Below, one piece after another: positions 16,641 to 25,459 of a stretch of DNA of 64,000 nt (within the stretch, counting starts at the first letter, position 1; every line of letters begins with the position of its first letter). Under the pieces are notes generated by a model. It was given only the letters and a program-made list of their open reading frames with translations. It was not told where the DNA came from and ran no database searches. Source of the stretch: an uncultured Lachnospiraceae bacterium (GTDB taxonomy: Bacteria; Bacillota; Clostridia; Lachnospirales; Lachnospiraceae); the NCBI GenBank assembly GCA_910576815.1, contig CAJTKA010000014.1, positions 1-64,000 of the forward strand, given 5' to 3'. The position numbers and the translations under genes were made by a program.

Positions 16641-18287
16641 ATGAATGACCAACTGGAATTAGTAGCAAAATCATACGATAAAGGCATCGATTTAGGGAAA
16701 CAAGGTATGGATTCCTATGATAATTTTCCGCCATATATTACGAATCATCCTTATTATCCTTTGTTTCAGCAAATGCGGGCGAGTGAAACCCTTTCCGACA
16801 GTGCCGGAAAAGAAATCGTCGAGTACCTGGCCCCAAAGGCAGGCATGAAATTTATTGATCTGGGATGCTGCCTGAATTTTATGTTCAGCGGTTATAAAGA
16901 CTGGCCGTCTGTCTATTACGGTGTCGATATCAGCAGTAAAACGATTGATTTGCTGAAAGGATATGCGGAGAAAAATCACTTGACGGTTGGTGATCTTTGC
17001 TGCTGCAGTATGCACGAAACGCCTTATGCGGACCATTTCTTTGACATGGGCGAATGCGTAGGGTCTCTGGAATATTTTGAAAAGGAGTTCGTGCAGCAGG
17101 CGATCGCGGAGTTTTCCCGTATCCTAAAACCAGGCGGACGGTTTGTTCTGGATATTCCGAATTTGGGCAGCCCGGAATTTGAAATTTCAAAATTGATCGA
17201 AGAATATCTGGGAAGGCAGGATCGCTTTAACATATCGGTGGAAGAATTTGAAGCCATCCTTACCCCGTACTTTGCAATCGACAAGAAGGAAATAGTGGGA
17301 CCGGTGATCCAATACCGTCTGCGCAAAGAGATTCTGGGACAGATTTCCGAGGAAGAAGAAAAGCGGCTCTTGGGCGAGATATACGAGCTGCCGCATTTTA
17401 AGCTGGTGCAGACCTACGCCAAGCCGAACGGGTACATCGGCAGCGGTATGCACAGCTGGGATCACTGGAAGGGAACGGTGCTTCACGAAACGCCTTTACA
17501 GGATGGCGAGGCGGCAGCCAGACTGCTTTCTTATTATGCGATTCCGAAGGAGCATCCACTTGTGGTAAATTTTGTGAAGGCCCTGCGTGATGAGGAAACA
17601 CTGGAACAGGAGTTTTCCTATATTCCGCCGGAGGTCGAGCGGTATCAAAACAGGTTTGTTGCAATCCATAACGGGAACAGCATTGGTGCACTATTTTACA
17701 CGATGCAGGCGATGCTCGGTTACACACAGCGAAAGAATGCGGAGAAGAACCATAAGCTGCCTTATCTGGAATCCGACGAGTATTTTCCGAATCTGTATAC
17801 TTTGGAAATGCTTACTTATACAAAGGCGTGGAGAGCCAAAGACACGGTGCAGATGATGGCAGATGCACTCAATCATATCAATCAGATCATGAAACCAGAC
17901 AATCAGATGTCGGTGAAGATCAAGAGCAAATATTACGGCCCGTTCTTTGCGCTTGGAACACCGATCAGGGCGTTTGACCCCAACTATATCAGCACGGTTG
18001 CCTACAGAAGGGTTTTGACGGAGATCGCTATGCTGGGCGTTGGAGAGCGGGCGGATGTGGTCAGGGATTCGCTGGCGGCTGTCAGCGCCGCCACAGACGG
18101 GGAGGGCATTCTGCGGATGAATTTTGAGCAGGCGCATACGAAGCGTTCTTCGTTCAAGATAGGATATCCGGCCCCGTATGTGGACGTGCAGTTGGAAGAA
18201 ACCTACAAAAAAGGTCCCGGTCTGGACTGCGACCTGACGTTCTGGGCAGTCCAGCTTCGGAGGTTAGCAAAAGATGCTGTTCAATAA
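16641..18287 (+). CDS. SAM-dependent methyltransferase with a long uncharacterised C-terminal region
   Basis: 548 residues from ATG 16641 (GGAG 9 nt ahead). Residues 50-190 are a class I methyltransferase: MKFIDLGCCLNFMF (motif I with cysteines in place of the usual glycine run), VYYGVDISSKTI, and LKPGGRFVLDIPN. The remaining 300 residues are mostly helical with no motif I recognise and contain the substrate-like segment PAPYVDVQLEETY. The two-part structure suggests modification of a peptide or small metabolite, but this is a guess. No partner gene is adjacent. Confidence 0.65.
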   Translation: MNDQLELVAKSYDKGIDLGKQGMDSYDNFPPYITNHPYYPLFQQMRASETLSDSAGKEIVEYLAPKAGMKFIDLGCCLNFMFSGYKDWPSVYYGVDISSKTIDLLKGYAEKNHLTVGDLCCCSMHETPYADHFFDMGECVGSLEYFEKEFVQQAIAEFSRILKPGGRFVLDIPNLGSPEFEISKLIEEYLGRQDRFNISVEEFEAILTPYFAIDKKEIVGPVIQYRLRKEILGQISEEEEKRLLGEIYELPHFKLVQTYAKPNGYIGSGMHSWDHWKGTVLHETPLQDGEAAARLLSYYAIPKEHPLVVNFVKALRDEETLEQEFSYIPPEVERYQNRFVAIHNGNSIGALFYTMQAMLGYTQRKNAEKNHKLPYLESDEYFPNLYTLEMLTYTKAWRAKDTVQMMADALNHINQIMKPDNQMSVKIKSKYYGPFFALGTPIRAFDPNYISTVAYRRVLTEIAMLGVGERADVVRDSLAAVSAATDGEGILRMNFEQAHTKRSSFKIGYPAPYVDVQLEETYKKGPGLDCDLTFWAVQLRRLAKDAVQ

Positions 18288-18409
18288 ATAGCGTCAATAG
18301 TCGTTTATCAGAAGAAAGTCTGCCAGATAAACTTATAAAAACTTTCATAATCCGGGACTTTTTTGGTTGCTATAGGAAATCTGATTTAAAACACGAGCGG
18401 AAGATGTAA

Positions 18410-18832
18410 TCAGGTAAAATCGATATCAAATCTGGTCCCGTGGGAAAAGAGGATACCGTCGGTCAGCTGAATGCGCAAAAGACAGGTGTTTTCGTCTTCC
18501 AGGTTGGTATGCTCATTGATCCAGGATGAAAATGCTTCTTTCAGTTTTGCCATGATATCCTGATTTTCGGCTTTGCCGACAAAGCCGAGATCAATTCCTG
18601 TTCCGTGGGCGGTGAACCAGTCGCCTGCGATTGCCACGGTAGGATTTTTGGCAATATGATTCATCTTATTGGAGAGCGCATAGGTGACTACGTAAAATGC
18701 GCCGTCCTCATAGTAAGCGTCTACATTGCGGACATGCGGCAGGCCCTCATTCGTGGTTGCCAAGGCAATGATGCAGTCATGCCCAAATCGTTCGTCCATC
18801 AGTTTCTTTGTTTCCGGGGTTAATTTTTCCAT
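18410..18832 (-). CDS. Pyridoxamine 5'-phosphate oxidase-like FMN-binding protein
   Basis: 140 residues from the ATG at 18830-18832, which follows AAGGAG; an upstream ATG would add 12 very basic residues. CIIALATTNEGLPHVRNVDA, then AFYVVTYALSNKMNHIAKNP, matches the split-barrel FMN/F420-binding fold of PNPOx-like proteins. The exact reaction is unknown. It lies 45 nt downstream of a second protein with the same fold fused to a repressor domain, in the same orientation, probably one transcript. Confidence 0.75.
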   Translation of the reverse strand: MEKLTPETKKLMDERFGHDCIIALATTNEGLPHVRNVDAYYEDGAFYVVTYALSNKMNHIAKNPTVAIAGDWFTAHGTGIDLGFVGKAENQDIMAKLKEAFSSWINEHTNLEDENTCLLRIQLTDGILFSHGTRFDIDFT

Positions 18833-18877
18833 CTTTTTTCTCCTTTTTCTCTTTAAGTGATTAGGCACAATTGTCTG

Positions 18878-19474
18878 TTAGGTGATGCGACTATCGTCGA
18901 TCAACAGTTTGAAAATGGCAAGATACCTTTCTTCTTCCGTTGTGTATTTATGTCTTAAGGGCGGATACGCGTTCATCATTTCCTCCCTGACGGAAATAGA
19001 AGTTTCTGCGATTGCCCGGCCGCTTAACCGCAGGCATTTTTTGGTATGCGGATCATAAGCCCCGATTGCGATCCGTGCATTTTGCATTAGTTCTGAATAC
19101 ACATTTTTTCGCTTGTCGGTGGCCATGAATAAGGCGCGGTCGTTGGCGTAGATCATGCCCAAGGGTCTTAATCCGGGTTGACCGTCAACGGATGTTGCCA
19201 GAAAGAAATAGCCGCATTCACGAATGAATTGATAGGAATCAGAAACAGAAGGGCAGGGCGCTATCTCCTTTTTATAAGGATCGTTGCTCAGCAAAAAGTC
19301 AATGCTGCAGGCAAATAATCTGCTCAACTGAATCAGTTTATCCGTTTCCGGAAAAGCGGCGTCTTTTTCCCAGCGGGAGACGGATTGACGGGAAACGTCC
19401 AGTAGTTCCGCAAGCTGTTCCTGAGTGATATTCTTTTCTTTTCGCAGTAGGGTTATTTTTTCTCCGGTCGTCAT
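18878..19474 (-). CDS. XRE helix-turn-helix domain fused to PNPOx-like domain
   Basis: 198 residues. The start (ATG at 19472-19474) follows AGCAGGAAAA and the promoter at 19524-19552. Residues 1-60 are a Cro/CI helix-turn-helix (ITQEQLAELLDVSRQSVSRW). Residues 80-198 form a split-barrel flavin-binding fold (CGYFFLATSVDGQPGLRPLG; FMATDKRKNVYSELMQNARI). The fusion suggests a redox- or flavin-sensing repressor that controls itself and the downstream PNPOx-like gene. An inverted repeat AATCGT/ACGATT at 19502-19521 just after the -10 box is a likely operator. Confidence 0.78.
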   Translation of the reverse strand: MTTGEKITLLRKEKNITQEQLAELLDVSRQSVSRWEKDAAFPETDKLIQLSRLFACSIDFLLSNDPYKKEIAPCPSVSDSYQFIRECGYFFLATSVDGQPGLRPLGMIYANDRALFMATDKRKNVYSELMQNARIAIGAYDPHTKKCLRLSGRAIAETSISVREEMMNAYPPLRHKYTTEEERYLAIFKLLIDDSRIT

Positions 19475-19501
19475 ACGTTTTTCCTGCTGATCTGTGATTG
19501 C

Positions 19502-19552
19502 AATCGTTTTCTTAGACGATTTTATTGTAATGCCCTGAATAACAGATGTAAA
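19502..19552 (-). promoter_or_regulatory. Promoter and operator of the XRE-PNPOx operon
   Basis: Minus strand TTTACA (19547-19552), 17 nt, TACAAT (19524-19529). Palindrome AATCGT (19502-19507)/ACGATT (19516-19521) lies at the expected transcription start. The 19475-19797 gap holds this and the promoter of the response regulator; no gene. Confidence 0.6.
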
Positions 19553-19703
19553 GCAATTTGAAAGTGCCGCATGTAAACTTTGGAGTGCGAAAGCTAAGCG
19601 GTGCGGATGGCGGAGAGAATAGAAGGAGAAAATGGAAATAAAAGGCAAAAGGAAAAATGCAAAAGCAAAAGGACGGATTGTTATGGCAAAGAAGAATTTG
19701 AAG

Positions 19704-19712
19704 TGCTATAAT
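19704..19712 (+). promoter_or_regulatory. Extended -10 promoter of the LytTR regulator gene
   Basis: TGCTATAAT matches the extended -10 pattern TGnTATAAT, about 86 nt before the start codon at 19798. The -35 region (TGGCAA) is poor. Confidence 0.45.
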
Positions 19713-19797
19713 CAGATATACTTATGGCAGAGTCAAATTTGCGATCGTTCTCGCGGCTCTCACATAAAACGTTCAGGCAGAAGGTAAGGGTGTTACA

Positions 19798-20511
19798 ATG
19801 TTAGTCCGACTGGCAATCGTAGAAGATGATGCACAACTGCATAATTATTATGGTAAAATGATAGAAACTTGGGCGAAAGCGCGGAAGGTCCGGTTAAACA
19901 TCACCTTCGTTGAGAGCGCGGAGGAGTATCTTTTCAAGTATGACAGACCGAATGAATTTGACATCCTGTTTCTGGATGTCTGCATGAAGGATATGAATGG
20001 CATGGAGCTGGCGCACGCGGTCAGAAAATTTGACCGCAATGTGCAGATCGTGTTTCTGACCGGGAAGACGGAGTATGTGTTTGAGGGCTATGAGATCGGC
20101 GCGGTCAGGTATCTGGTCAAGCCCGTGGAGGAAAACGAGCTGGCAAAAGCGCTGGAAGCCTGCATGGAAAAACTGGAAGGCAGCAGGGATGATTATCTCA
20201 CGATCAAGTATCATGGGGAAAACCTGAGACTTTCCAGAAGCGACATTGTTTCTGTCAAGGTGGAAGGGCATTATCTGCAGATGCAGACAACGGATGAAGT
20301 GTACGAGTGGAAGGCAAGCTTGAGAGAGATGATGGATAAACTTGACTCCGAAAAGTTTGTAATGGCGAACCGCTCGATTGTTGTAAATCTTGAATTTGTT
20401 GATAAGATCACGCGCGAAGAATGTATTCTGGAAAACGGAGAGAAGATACCGGTCAGCCGCGGTGCATACGGGCCGCTCAATGATGCGTTCATGAAATACT
20501 TTTTTAAGTAA
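19798..20511 (+). CDS. LytTR family response regulator
   Basis: 237 residues. The receiver domain has the acidic pair EDD near residue 9 and the phospho-acceptor Asp60 in DILFLDVCMKDMNG. The LytTR DNA-binding domain spans about residues 137-235 (YLTIKYHGENLRLSRSDIVS; FVMANRSIVVNLEFVDKI). Such regulators typically control bacteriocin, quorum-sensing or transporter genes. The kinase gene follows 75 nt later, then two ABC transporter genes that are probable targets. Confidence 0.9.
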   Translation: MLVRLAIVEDDAQLHNYYGKMIETWAKARKVRLNITFVESAEEYLFKYDRPNEFDILFLDVCMKDMNGMELAHAVRKFDRNVQIVFLTGKTEYVFEGYEIGAVRYLVKPVEENELAKALEACMEKLEGSRDDYLTIKYHGENLRLSRSDIVSVKVEGHYLQMQTTDEVYEWKASLREMMDKLDSEKFVMANRSIVVNLEFVDKITREECILENGEKIPVSRGAYGPLNDAFMKYFFK

Positions 20512-20586
20512 GATACAGGTGGCAAACGAGATCTGCTGATTTGGTTATGAATCGCATAAATGCTTCTCTGGCATAGGAGGCGAGGA

Positions 20587-21237
20587 ATGTTTCGGTTTAG
20601 AGACAGAAAATACCTGGATTATCAGGTTACGGTGATGGCCAGACAGGTCGAGGAAGTGAATGAGATCTACATGAAAATGCGCGGCTGGCGGCATGATTAT
20701 CACAATCATCTGCAGAAGCTGAAAGCGCACCTTGCCATGGGGCAGATCGGGGAGGCAGAGCAGTATCTCAACGAGCTGGAGGGAGATCTGGATGGAATCA
20801 AGGTGAAATACGCCACGGGCAATGTCAGTCTGGACGCGATACTAAACAGTAAATTGAGTATTGCGGAAAAGGAGAACATCCGTATTAACTGCAAAGCGGA
20901 AATCGGAGAAAATCTGGCAACTGAAGATATTGACCTCTGTGTGATCATTGGCAATCTGATCGATAACGCGGTCGAGTCGTGCAGGAAGATACCAAAGGAG
21001 GAGGAGCGGTTTTTGCGTATCTACTTATGTATCAGAAAACAGCAGCTCTACATTGCCGTCACCAATTCTACCGCCGAAGTGATCAGGAAGCTTGATGCGG
21101 AGTATATCTCCAACAAACGCGGCGATCACGGGCACGGGCTGAAACGGATCGACCTTGTGGTAGAAAAATATAACGGCTATATCAGGCGGGCAAATGAACC
21201 AGGGGTATTTTCCACCGAGATTATGCTGCCACTGTGA
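20587..21237 (+). CDS. GHKL-type sensor histidine kinase without membrane domain
   Basis: 216 residues from ATG 20587 (AGGAGG 6 nt ahead). WRHDYHNHLQKLKAHL is the AgrC-type H-box, NLIDNAVESC the N-box and GDHGHGLKRID the G-box. Family members usually carry 5-7 N-terminal membrane helices; here only about 35 residues precede the H-box, so the kinase seems cytoplasmic and needs a partner or an internal signal. It pairs with the LytTR regulator upstream. A strong terminator follows. Confidence 0.85.
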   Translation: MFRFRDRKYLDYQVTVMARQVEEVNEIYMKMRGWRHDYHNHLQKLKAHLAMGQIGEAEQYLNELEGDLDGIKVKYATGNVSLDAILNSKLSIAEKENIRINCKAEIGENLATEDIDLCVIIGNLIDNAVESCRKIPKEEERFLRIYLCIRKQQLYIAVTNSTAEVIRKLDAEYISNKRGDHGHGLKRIDLVVEKYNGYIRRANEPGVFSTEIMLPL

Positions 21238-21251
21238 CGACAAAACACACT

Positions 21252-21288
21252 CGTGTACGAAATCAAACAATTCGTGCACGTTTTTTTT
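21252..21288 (+). terminator. Terminator after the two-component genes
   Basis: CGTGTACGAA pairs with TTCGTGCACG (one G-U) and is followed by eight T residues. It separates the two-component genes from the ABC genes. Further on, TATCAG/CTGATA at 21363-21378 forms a short palindrome in the ABC leader, a possible regulator site. Confidence 0.85.
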
Positions 21289-21397
21289 ACGCCTTTTGGA
21301 AACATGATAAGATAACGTTGCGCAGAAAGGGAGTAAAAAGTAAAAGTGGTCAATAATAGAATTATCAGTCGTCTGATAGTTTGACAGGGAGGATGAG

Positions 21398-23227
21398 ATG
21401 AAAGAAAAGAAGTATACATTATTCAGTAATATACGGTATATGTATCAGATGCTGTATCAAGTAAAGCCGACAATGCGGCTGGGCGTGTACGGCACGATAT
21501 TTTTTTATCTTGCGGGGCGTGTGGCGGCTACAGTCACGATGGCCGCAGCCGTTGCCAGTATTACCGAAAAAGGCAGGGTTAGCCACTATCTGCTGGTCAT
21601 GGCCGTCATGTTGGCGGTGTATCTGTTCTGTCATATTGGAACCCGATATGTGGATGCATGGAGCAATTATTATTATGAAACGGCGCAAAACAGAGAGTTT
21701 CTGATGCAGCTGGTGCAGAAAAGTCTGCATGCGGACTATGACAACGTGGAGTCCCCGGAACAGCAGCGGCTTTTGACTCGGGCAACGCATGCAGTCAATA
21801 TGTATTGGGAGGGTGTCAACCGGATGTACATCAATTGTCCGCTGATCGTGGCGGCGGTCATGGGCATCATTTTGTATTCCTTGACGATCTCGTTTTTCGA
21901 CTGGCGGATCATGGCGGTTATTGTGGTCATGTCCATTGTCGGCTCGCTGTTAGAGGCGCGCTACCGCAAATACAGAGCCACAACCATGGATGAGCAGTAC
22001 AGGATCTGGGGCAGGTTTTTTTATTTGAAGCAGCAGATGACGACCGTGGAAAACGGTAAGGATATCCGCATTTACAATATGGCGGATTGGCTCCTCTCAG
22101 GATTTGACAAACTGGAACGCCGAAACATGGCATTGTCTGCAGGGTATGGCAGACGCAGATATACAGCGGATGTATCCGATGCACTCTTTGTGGCGGCGAG
22201 GGATCTTCTGGCATACGGCATTTTGACGGCGGGCGTATTGAACGGATCATTCAGTATCGCGGAGTTTACGCTGGGACTCGGCGTAGTCACAGGGCTTGCC
22301 GAATGGTTTGGCAATATACGGTTTCACATTGGTTTTTTGCTGGAGGGGAATCTGATGATCTGCGAGTATCGGAAGATGATGGATTATCCGAACCGCTTCC
22401 TGCGGGAAGAAGGAATGCCCATTCCAGCTGCCTGGTACAGGCAGATTCCGGAGATCACGTTTGAAAACGTATCTTTTCGCTATGAGGAGGACGGAGAGGA
22501 AATTTTGAAAGATATTTCCTTTTCTATAAGGCCGGGTGAGAGGATCGCGTTGGTGGGAAGCAACGGCGCCGGGAAGACCACGTTAGTTAAACTGCTATGC
22601 GGATTTTATCATCCCACGGGTGGCAGGATCCTCATCGGCGGGCATTCCATTGAGGAGTTGAATCTAAACGAGTATCATGTGCTTTTGGCAGTTATCTTTC
22701 AGGATATCAACAGCGTACCGATTTCCATAGCCAGCAACGTGTCGGGGTGTGTGGAGGAGGATACGGATATGGAGAAAGTACGCTTCTGTCTGCGCCGCGC
22801 AGGGTTGTGGAAGGATGTAGAGGCGCTGGAAAAGAAAGAGTTAACAAATTTGACACAGAGCTTTGACCCGGACGGAATTCAGTTATCGGGCGGTATGATG
22901 CAGAAACTCATGCTTGCCAGATGTTTATATAAAGACGCGCCTATGCTGGTGTTGGATGAGCCCACGGCGGCGCTTGACCCGATCGCGGAAAGCAACATGT
23001 ATGAGGAATATAAGGCGGCAACACAGGGAAAATCGGCGTTGTTTATCTCCCACAGACTGGCGAGCACAAAGTTCTGCGACAGGATCCTTTTTCTTGAGGG
23101 CGGCAGGATCGCGGAGACGGGCACGCATGACGAGCTGCTGCAAAAGAATGGAAAGTATGCGGAGGTTTTTACCGTGCAAAGTCAGTACTATAAGGAAGGA
23201 GAATCGGAAAATCATGAAGAAGGATGA
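21398..23227 (+). CDS. ABC transporter half-molecule (permease-ATPase), first of a pair
   Basis: 609 residues with GGGAGGATGAG before the start. Residues 1-330 are the membrane domain with about six hydrophobic helices; the ATPase follows: Walker A GSNGAGKTT, signature LSGGMMQK, Walker B MLVLDEPTAALD and the switch histidine in LFISHRLAS. Exporter-type architecture. The next gene overlaps it by 14 nt and encodes the second half, so they most likely form a heterodimer. The substrate could be a peptide, lipid or drug. Confidence 0.88.
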   Translation: MKEKKYTLFSNIRYMYQMLYQVKPTMRLGVYGTIFFYLAGRVAATVTMAAAVASITEKGRVSHYLLVMAVMLAVYLFCHIGTRYVDAWSNYYYETAQNREFLMQLVQKSLHADYDNVESPEQQRLLTRATHAVNMYWEGVNRMYINCPLIVAAVMGIILYSLTISFFDWRIMAVIVVMSIVGSLLEARYRKYRATTMDEQYRIWGRFFYLKQQMTTVENGKDIRIYNMADWLLSGFDKLERRNMALSAGYGRRRYTADVSDALFVAARDLLAYGILTAGVLNGSFSIAEFTLGLGVVTGLAEWFGNIRFHIGFLLEGNLMICEYRKMMDYPNRFLREEGMPIPAAWYRQIPEITFENVSFRYEEDGEEILKDISFSIRPGERIALVGSNGAGKTTLVKLLCGFYHPTGGRILIGGHSIEELNLNEYHVLLAVIFQDINSVPISIASNVSGCVEEDTDMEKVRFCLRRAGLWKDVEALEKKELTNLTQSFDPDGIQLSGGMMQKLMLARCLYKDAPMLVLDEPTAALDPIAESNMYEEYKAATQGKSALFISHRLASTKFCDRILFLEGGRIAETGTHDELLQKNGKYAEVFTVQSQYYKEGESENHEEG

Positions 23228-25082
23228 TGAAATAAAAAAACTTCCCTTTTTTGCCTGTTTCAAAAGGAATATGACAAACATACACAGCCTTTGCCCCTCA
23301 TACATTCCCATTGCCGTTTTGTACACGCTGATGGAGCGGTCCATGCCGTTTCTGTATATGATTCTGGGCGCACGGATTGTGGATATGCTGGTTAACAGGG
23401 CAGATCAAACAGAGATTCTGGCGGTTGCGGCAGTGATGGTGGGGAGTCGCCTGCTGATGGAATTGATCCGCAGTGCTACGATGCGGATTCTCAGTATGCG
23501 CTGGCAGCTGGTGGCCCATCGAAAGAACAGGCAGATCGAAGCCAAAGCCATGCAAATGGATTATGATATTCTGGAAAGAAACAGTACTTTGGAACTGATC
23601 GCGCAGGCGGATGGCAATACGGACAAAATGGGAGGAATGGGTAAATATTTACTGAGAACGCTCAATCTGTTCGGTGTCGGGGGCTCCTGCATCGGAGCGG
23701 TGGTTACGATGGCAGGACTGTTTCTTGTTACGCCGGCGCAGGGGGAAGGCGCGGTTTACGCCTTCTTTGCGTCGCCTGTCAGCTATCTTTTGCTGTTGGG
23801 GCTGCTGTTGTCCAGCATTTACATTGGCAGTAAATGTGAGGCAAAGCAGGGACGGATCCGCTACAGCTGTGACCAGATCGAGGTGCGCAGCGGCAGGATC
23901 TACTGGTTTTTTTTAGACCTTATCAGAAATTACCCCATGGGGAAGGATATCCGCATTTTTAAGCTGTACGATGTGATTCGGAAAAAGGGCATGGAAGCCC
24001 GCGGCGATATTGAAAATGCGCAGAAACAGGCAATCAGGGACACGCAAAGAATCGGGGCATTGGCGCAGTTGGCACAGAACCTCTTTATCGTGGCGGTCTA
24101 TGCGTATGTAGGGATCAAGGCGATCTATGGCATGATCACCATCGGTGAAGTGACCAAATACATCAGTGCGATCACGTTGTTACAAGCCCAGATCGGTACC
24201 CTGTTTGCATTACTCATCAGTATCAATACCCAAAACAGCTATCTGGACAGCTACAATGAGTTGATGGATGTCAAAAATCAAAAGTATGAGGGTACGCTTC
24301 CCGTGGAAAAGCGTTTTGACAATGAGTACGAACTGGAGTTTAGAAACGTCAGCTTCCATTATCCCAATAGCGACAGGTTGGTCTTAAAAAACGTTTCGTT
24401 TCGGTTGAAGCAGGGGCAGAAATTAGCGATCGTAGGTGCCAATGGGGCAGGTAAGACCACCTTTATCAAGCTTTTGTGCAGGCTTTACGATCCGACGGAA
24501 GGGGAGATCCTGTTAAATGGCATTGACATTCGCAAATATGATTATGACGAATATATCCGCCTCTTTTCCATCGTCTTTCAGGATTACAAGATATTTTCCT
24601 TTTCGGTGGCGGAAAACGTGGCGGCAGGTCCCACGTTTGACAAAGACAGGGTGATCAAGAGCCTGCAGGAGGCAGGTATCTACGAGAGAGTATTAAATAT
24701 GAAGAACGGCATCGATTCGCGCCTCTTAAAGGACCAGCAGGATGGCGATGAGGAAGGGATCGAAATATCAGGCGGTGAGAAGCAGAAAATCGCGCTTGCC
24801 AGAGCATTATACCGCGACGCCCCGCTGGTGATACTTGACGAGCCGACAAGCGCGCTCGACCCGATCGCCGAGCAGGATATTTATATGCGTTTCAACGAAA
24901 TGGTGGCGGATAAGACGGCAGTCTTTATCTCTCATCGGATGAGCAGCTGTCGTTTCTGTGATGAGATCGTGGTCTTTGATGCGGGGCAGATCGTGCAAAA
25001 CGGGACGCATGATTCGCTCGTGGCAGACGTTGGAGGCATATACCACAGAATGTGGGAGGCGCAGGCACAGTATTATGTTTGA
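23214..25082 (+). CDS. ABC transporter half-molecule (permease-ATPase), second of a pair
   Basis: 622 residues from ATG 23214 (GAAGGAG ahead); the open frame extends further upstream but only as antisense-like overlap with the previous gene. It has an N-terminal membrane domain, Walker A GANGAGKTT, signature ISGGEKQK and Walker B LVILDEPTSALD, with HRMSS as switch. Both halves have apparently intact ATP sites. Translation is coupled to the first half by the 14-nt overlap. Control by the LytTR pair just upstream is likely. Confidence 0.87.
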   Translation: MKKDDEIKKLPFFACFKRNMTNIHSLCPSYIPIAVLYTLMERSMPFLYMILGARIVDMLVNRADQTEILAVAAVMVGSRLLMELIRSATMRILSMRWQLVAHRKNRQIEAKAMQMDYDILERNSTLELIAQADGNTDKMGGMGKYLLRTLNLFGVGGSCIGAVVTMAGLFLVTPAQGEGAVYAFFASPVSYLLLLGLLLSSIYIGSKCEAKQGRIRYSCDQIEVRSGRIYWFFLDLIRNYPMGKDIRIFKLYDVIRKKGMEARGDIENAQKQAIRDTQRIGALAQLAQNLFIVAVYAYVGIKAIYGMITIGEVTKYISAITLLQAQIGTLFALLISINTQNSYLDSYNELMDVKNQKYEGTLPVEKRFDNEYELEFRNVSFHYPNSDRLVLKNVSFRLKQGQKLAIVGANGAGKTTFIKLLCRLYDPTEGEILLNGIDIRKYDYDEYIRLFSIVFQDYKIFSFSVAENVAAGPTFDKDRVIKSLQEAGIYERVLNMKNGIDSRLLKDQQDGDEEGIEISGGEKQKIALARALYRDAPLVILDEPTSALDPIAEQDIYMRFNEMVADKTAVFISHRMSSCRFCDEIVVFDAGQIVQNGTHDSLVADVGGIYHRMWEAQAQYYV

Positions 25083-25122
25083 GTGTAAGGGGAGTAGTAG
25101 AAGATAGTAGGAGGGGTGTCGA

Positions 25123-25368
25123 ATGGCATTGGAATGGAAACTCAGAGAAATCATGGCAGAGCGGCATATCAAATCAGGCGCTGAGCTTGGCAGGCGTCTT
25201 CAGGATACGGCAGGGTATCGTTTGTCTGCGCCGTCGATCTGCGCATTGATGAAAGAGCAGCCGAGGCTGGTGAAAGCTGATACGATGGAGGCACTCTGTA
25301 TGACATTGTCTTGTACGCCGAGTGATTTGTGGATCTTTTCGCCTACACCGCGAGAGGAGAAAAACTAA
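25123..25368 (+). CDS. Small XRE-type helix-turn-helix protein
   Basis: 81 residues, AGGAGGGG ahead. KLREIMAERHIKSGAELGRR followed by SAPSICALMKEQPRLVKADT and TLSCTPSDLWIF matches the HTH_26/XRE small regulator group. It lies 40 nt after the ABC pair and may regulate that operon. Confidence 0.75.
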   Translation: MALEWKLREIMAERHIKSGAELGRRLQDTAGYRLSAPSICALMKEQPRLVKADTMEALCMTLSCTPSDLWIFSPTPREEKN

Positions 25369-25406
25369 GGAGGCATTAAGGAAGCAGTAGACTTTTCCTT
25401 TTGATT

Positions 25407-25436
25407 TTGATAAGATAGATGAGAGAATTGTATGAT
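25407..25436 (+). promoter_or_regulatory. Promoter of the FapA-like gene
   Basis: TTGATA (25407-25412), 18 nt, TATGAT (25431-25436), 24 nt before the start codon. Confidence 0.5.
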
Positions 25437-25459
25437 AGAGGGAGAGACTGATAACTGCT

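Noticed and set aside
22914..23213. 100-codon upstream extension of the second ABC gene
   Set aside because: Overlaps the first ABC gene out of frame and has no membrane-domain character; ATG 23214 has a ribosome site.
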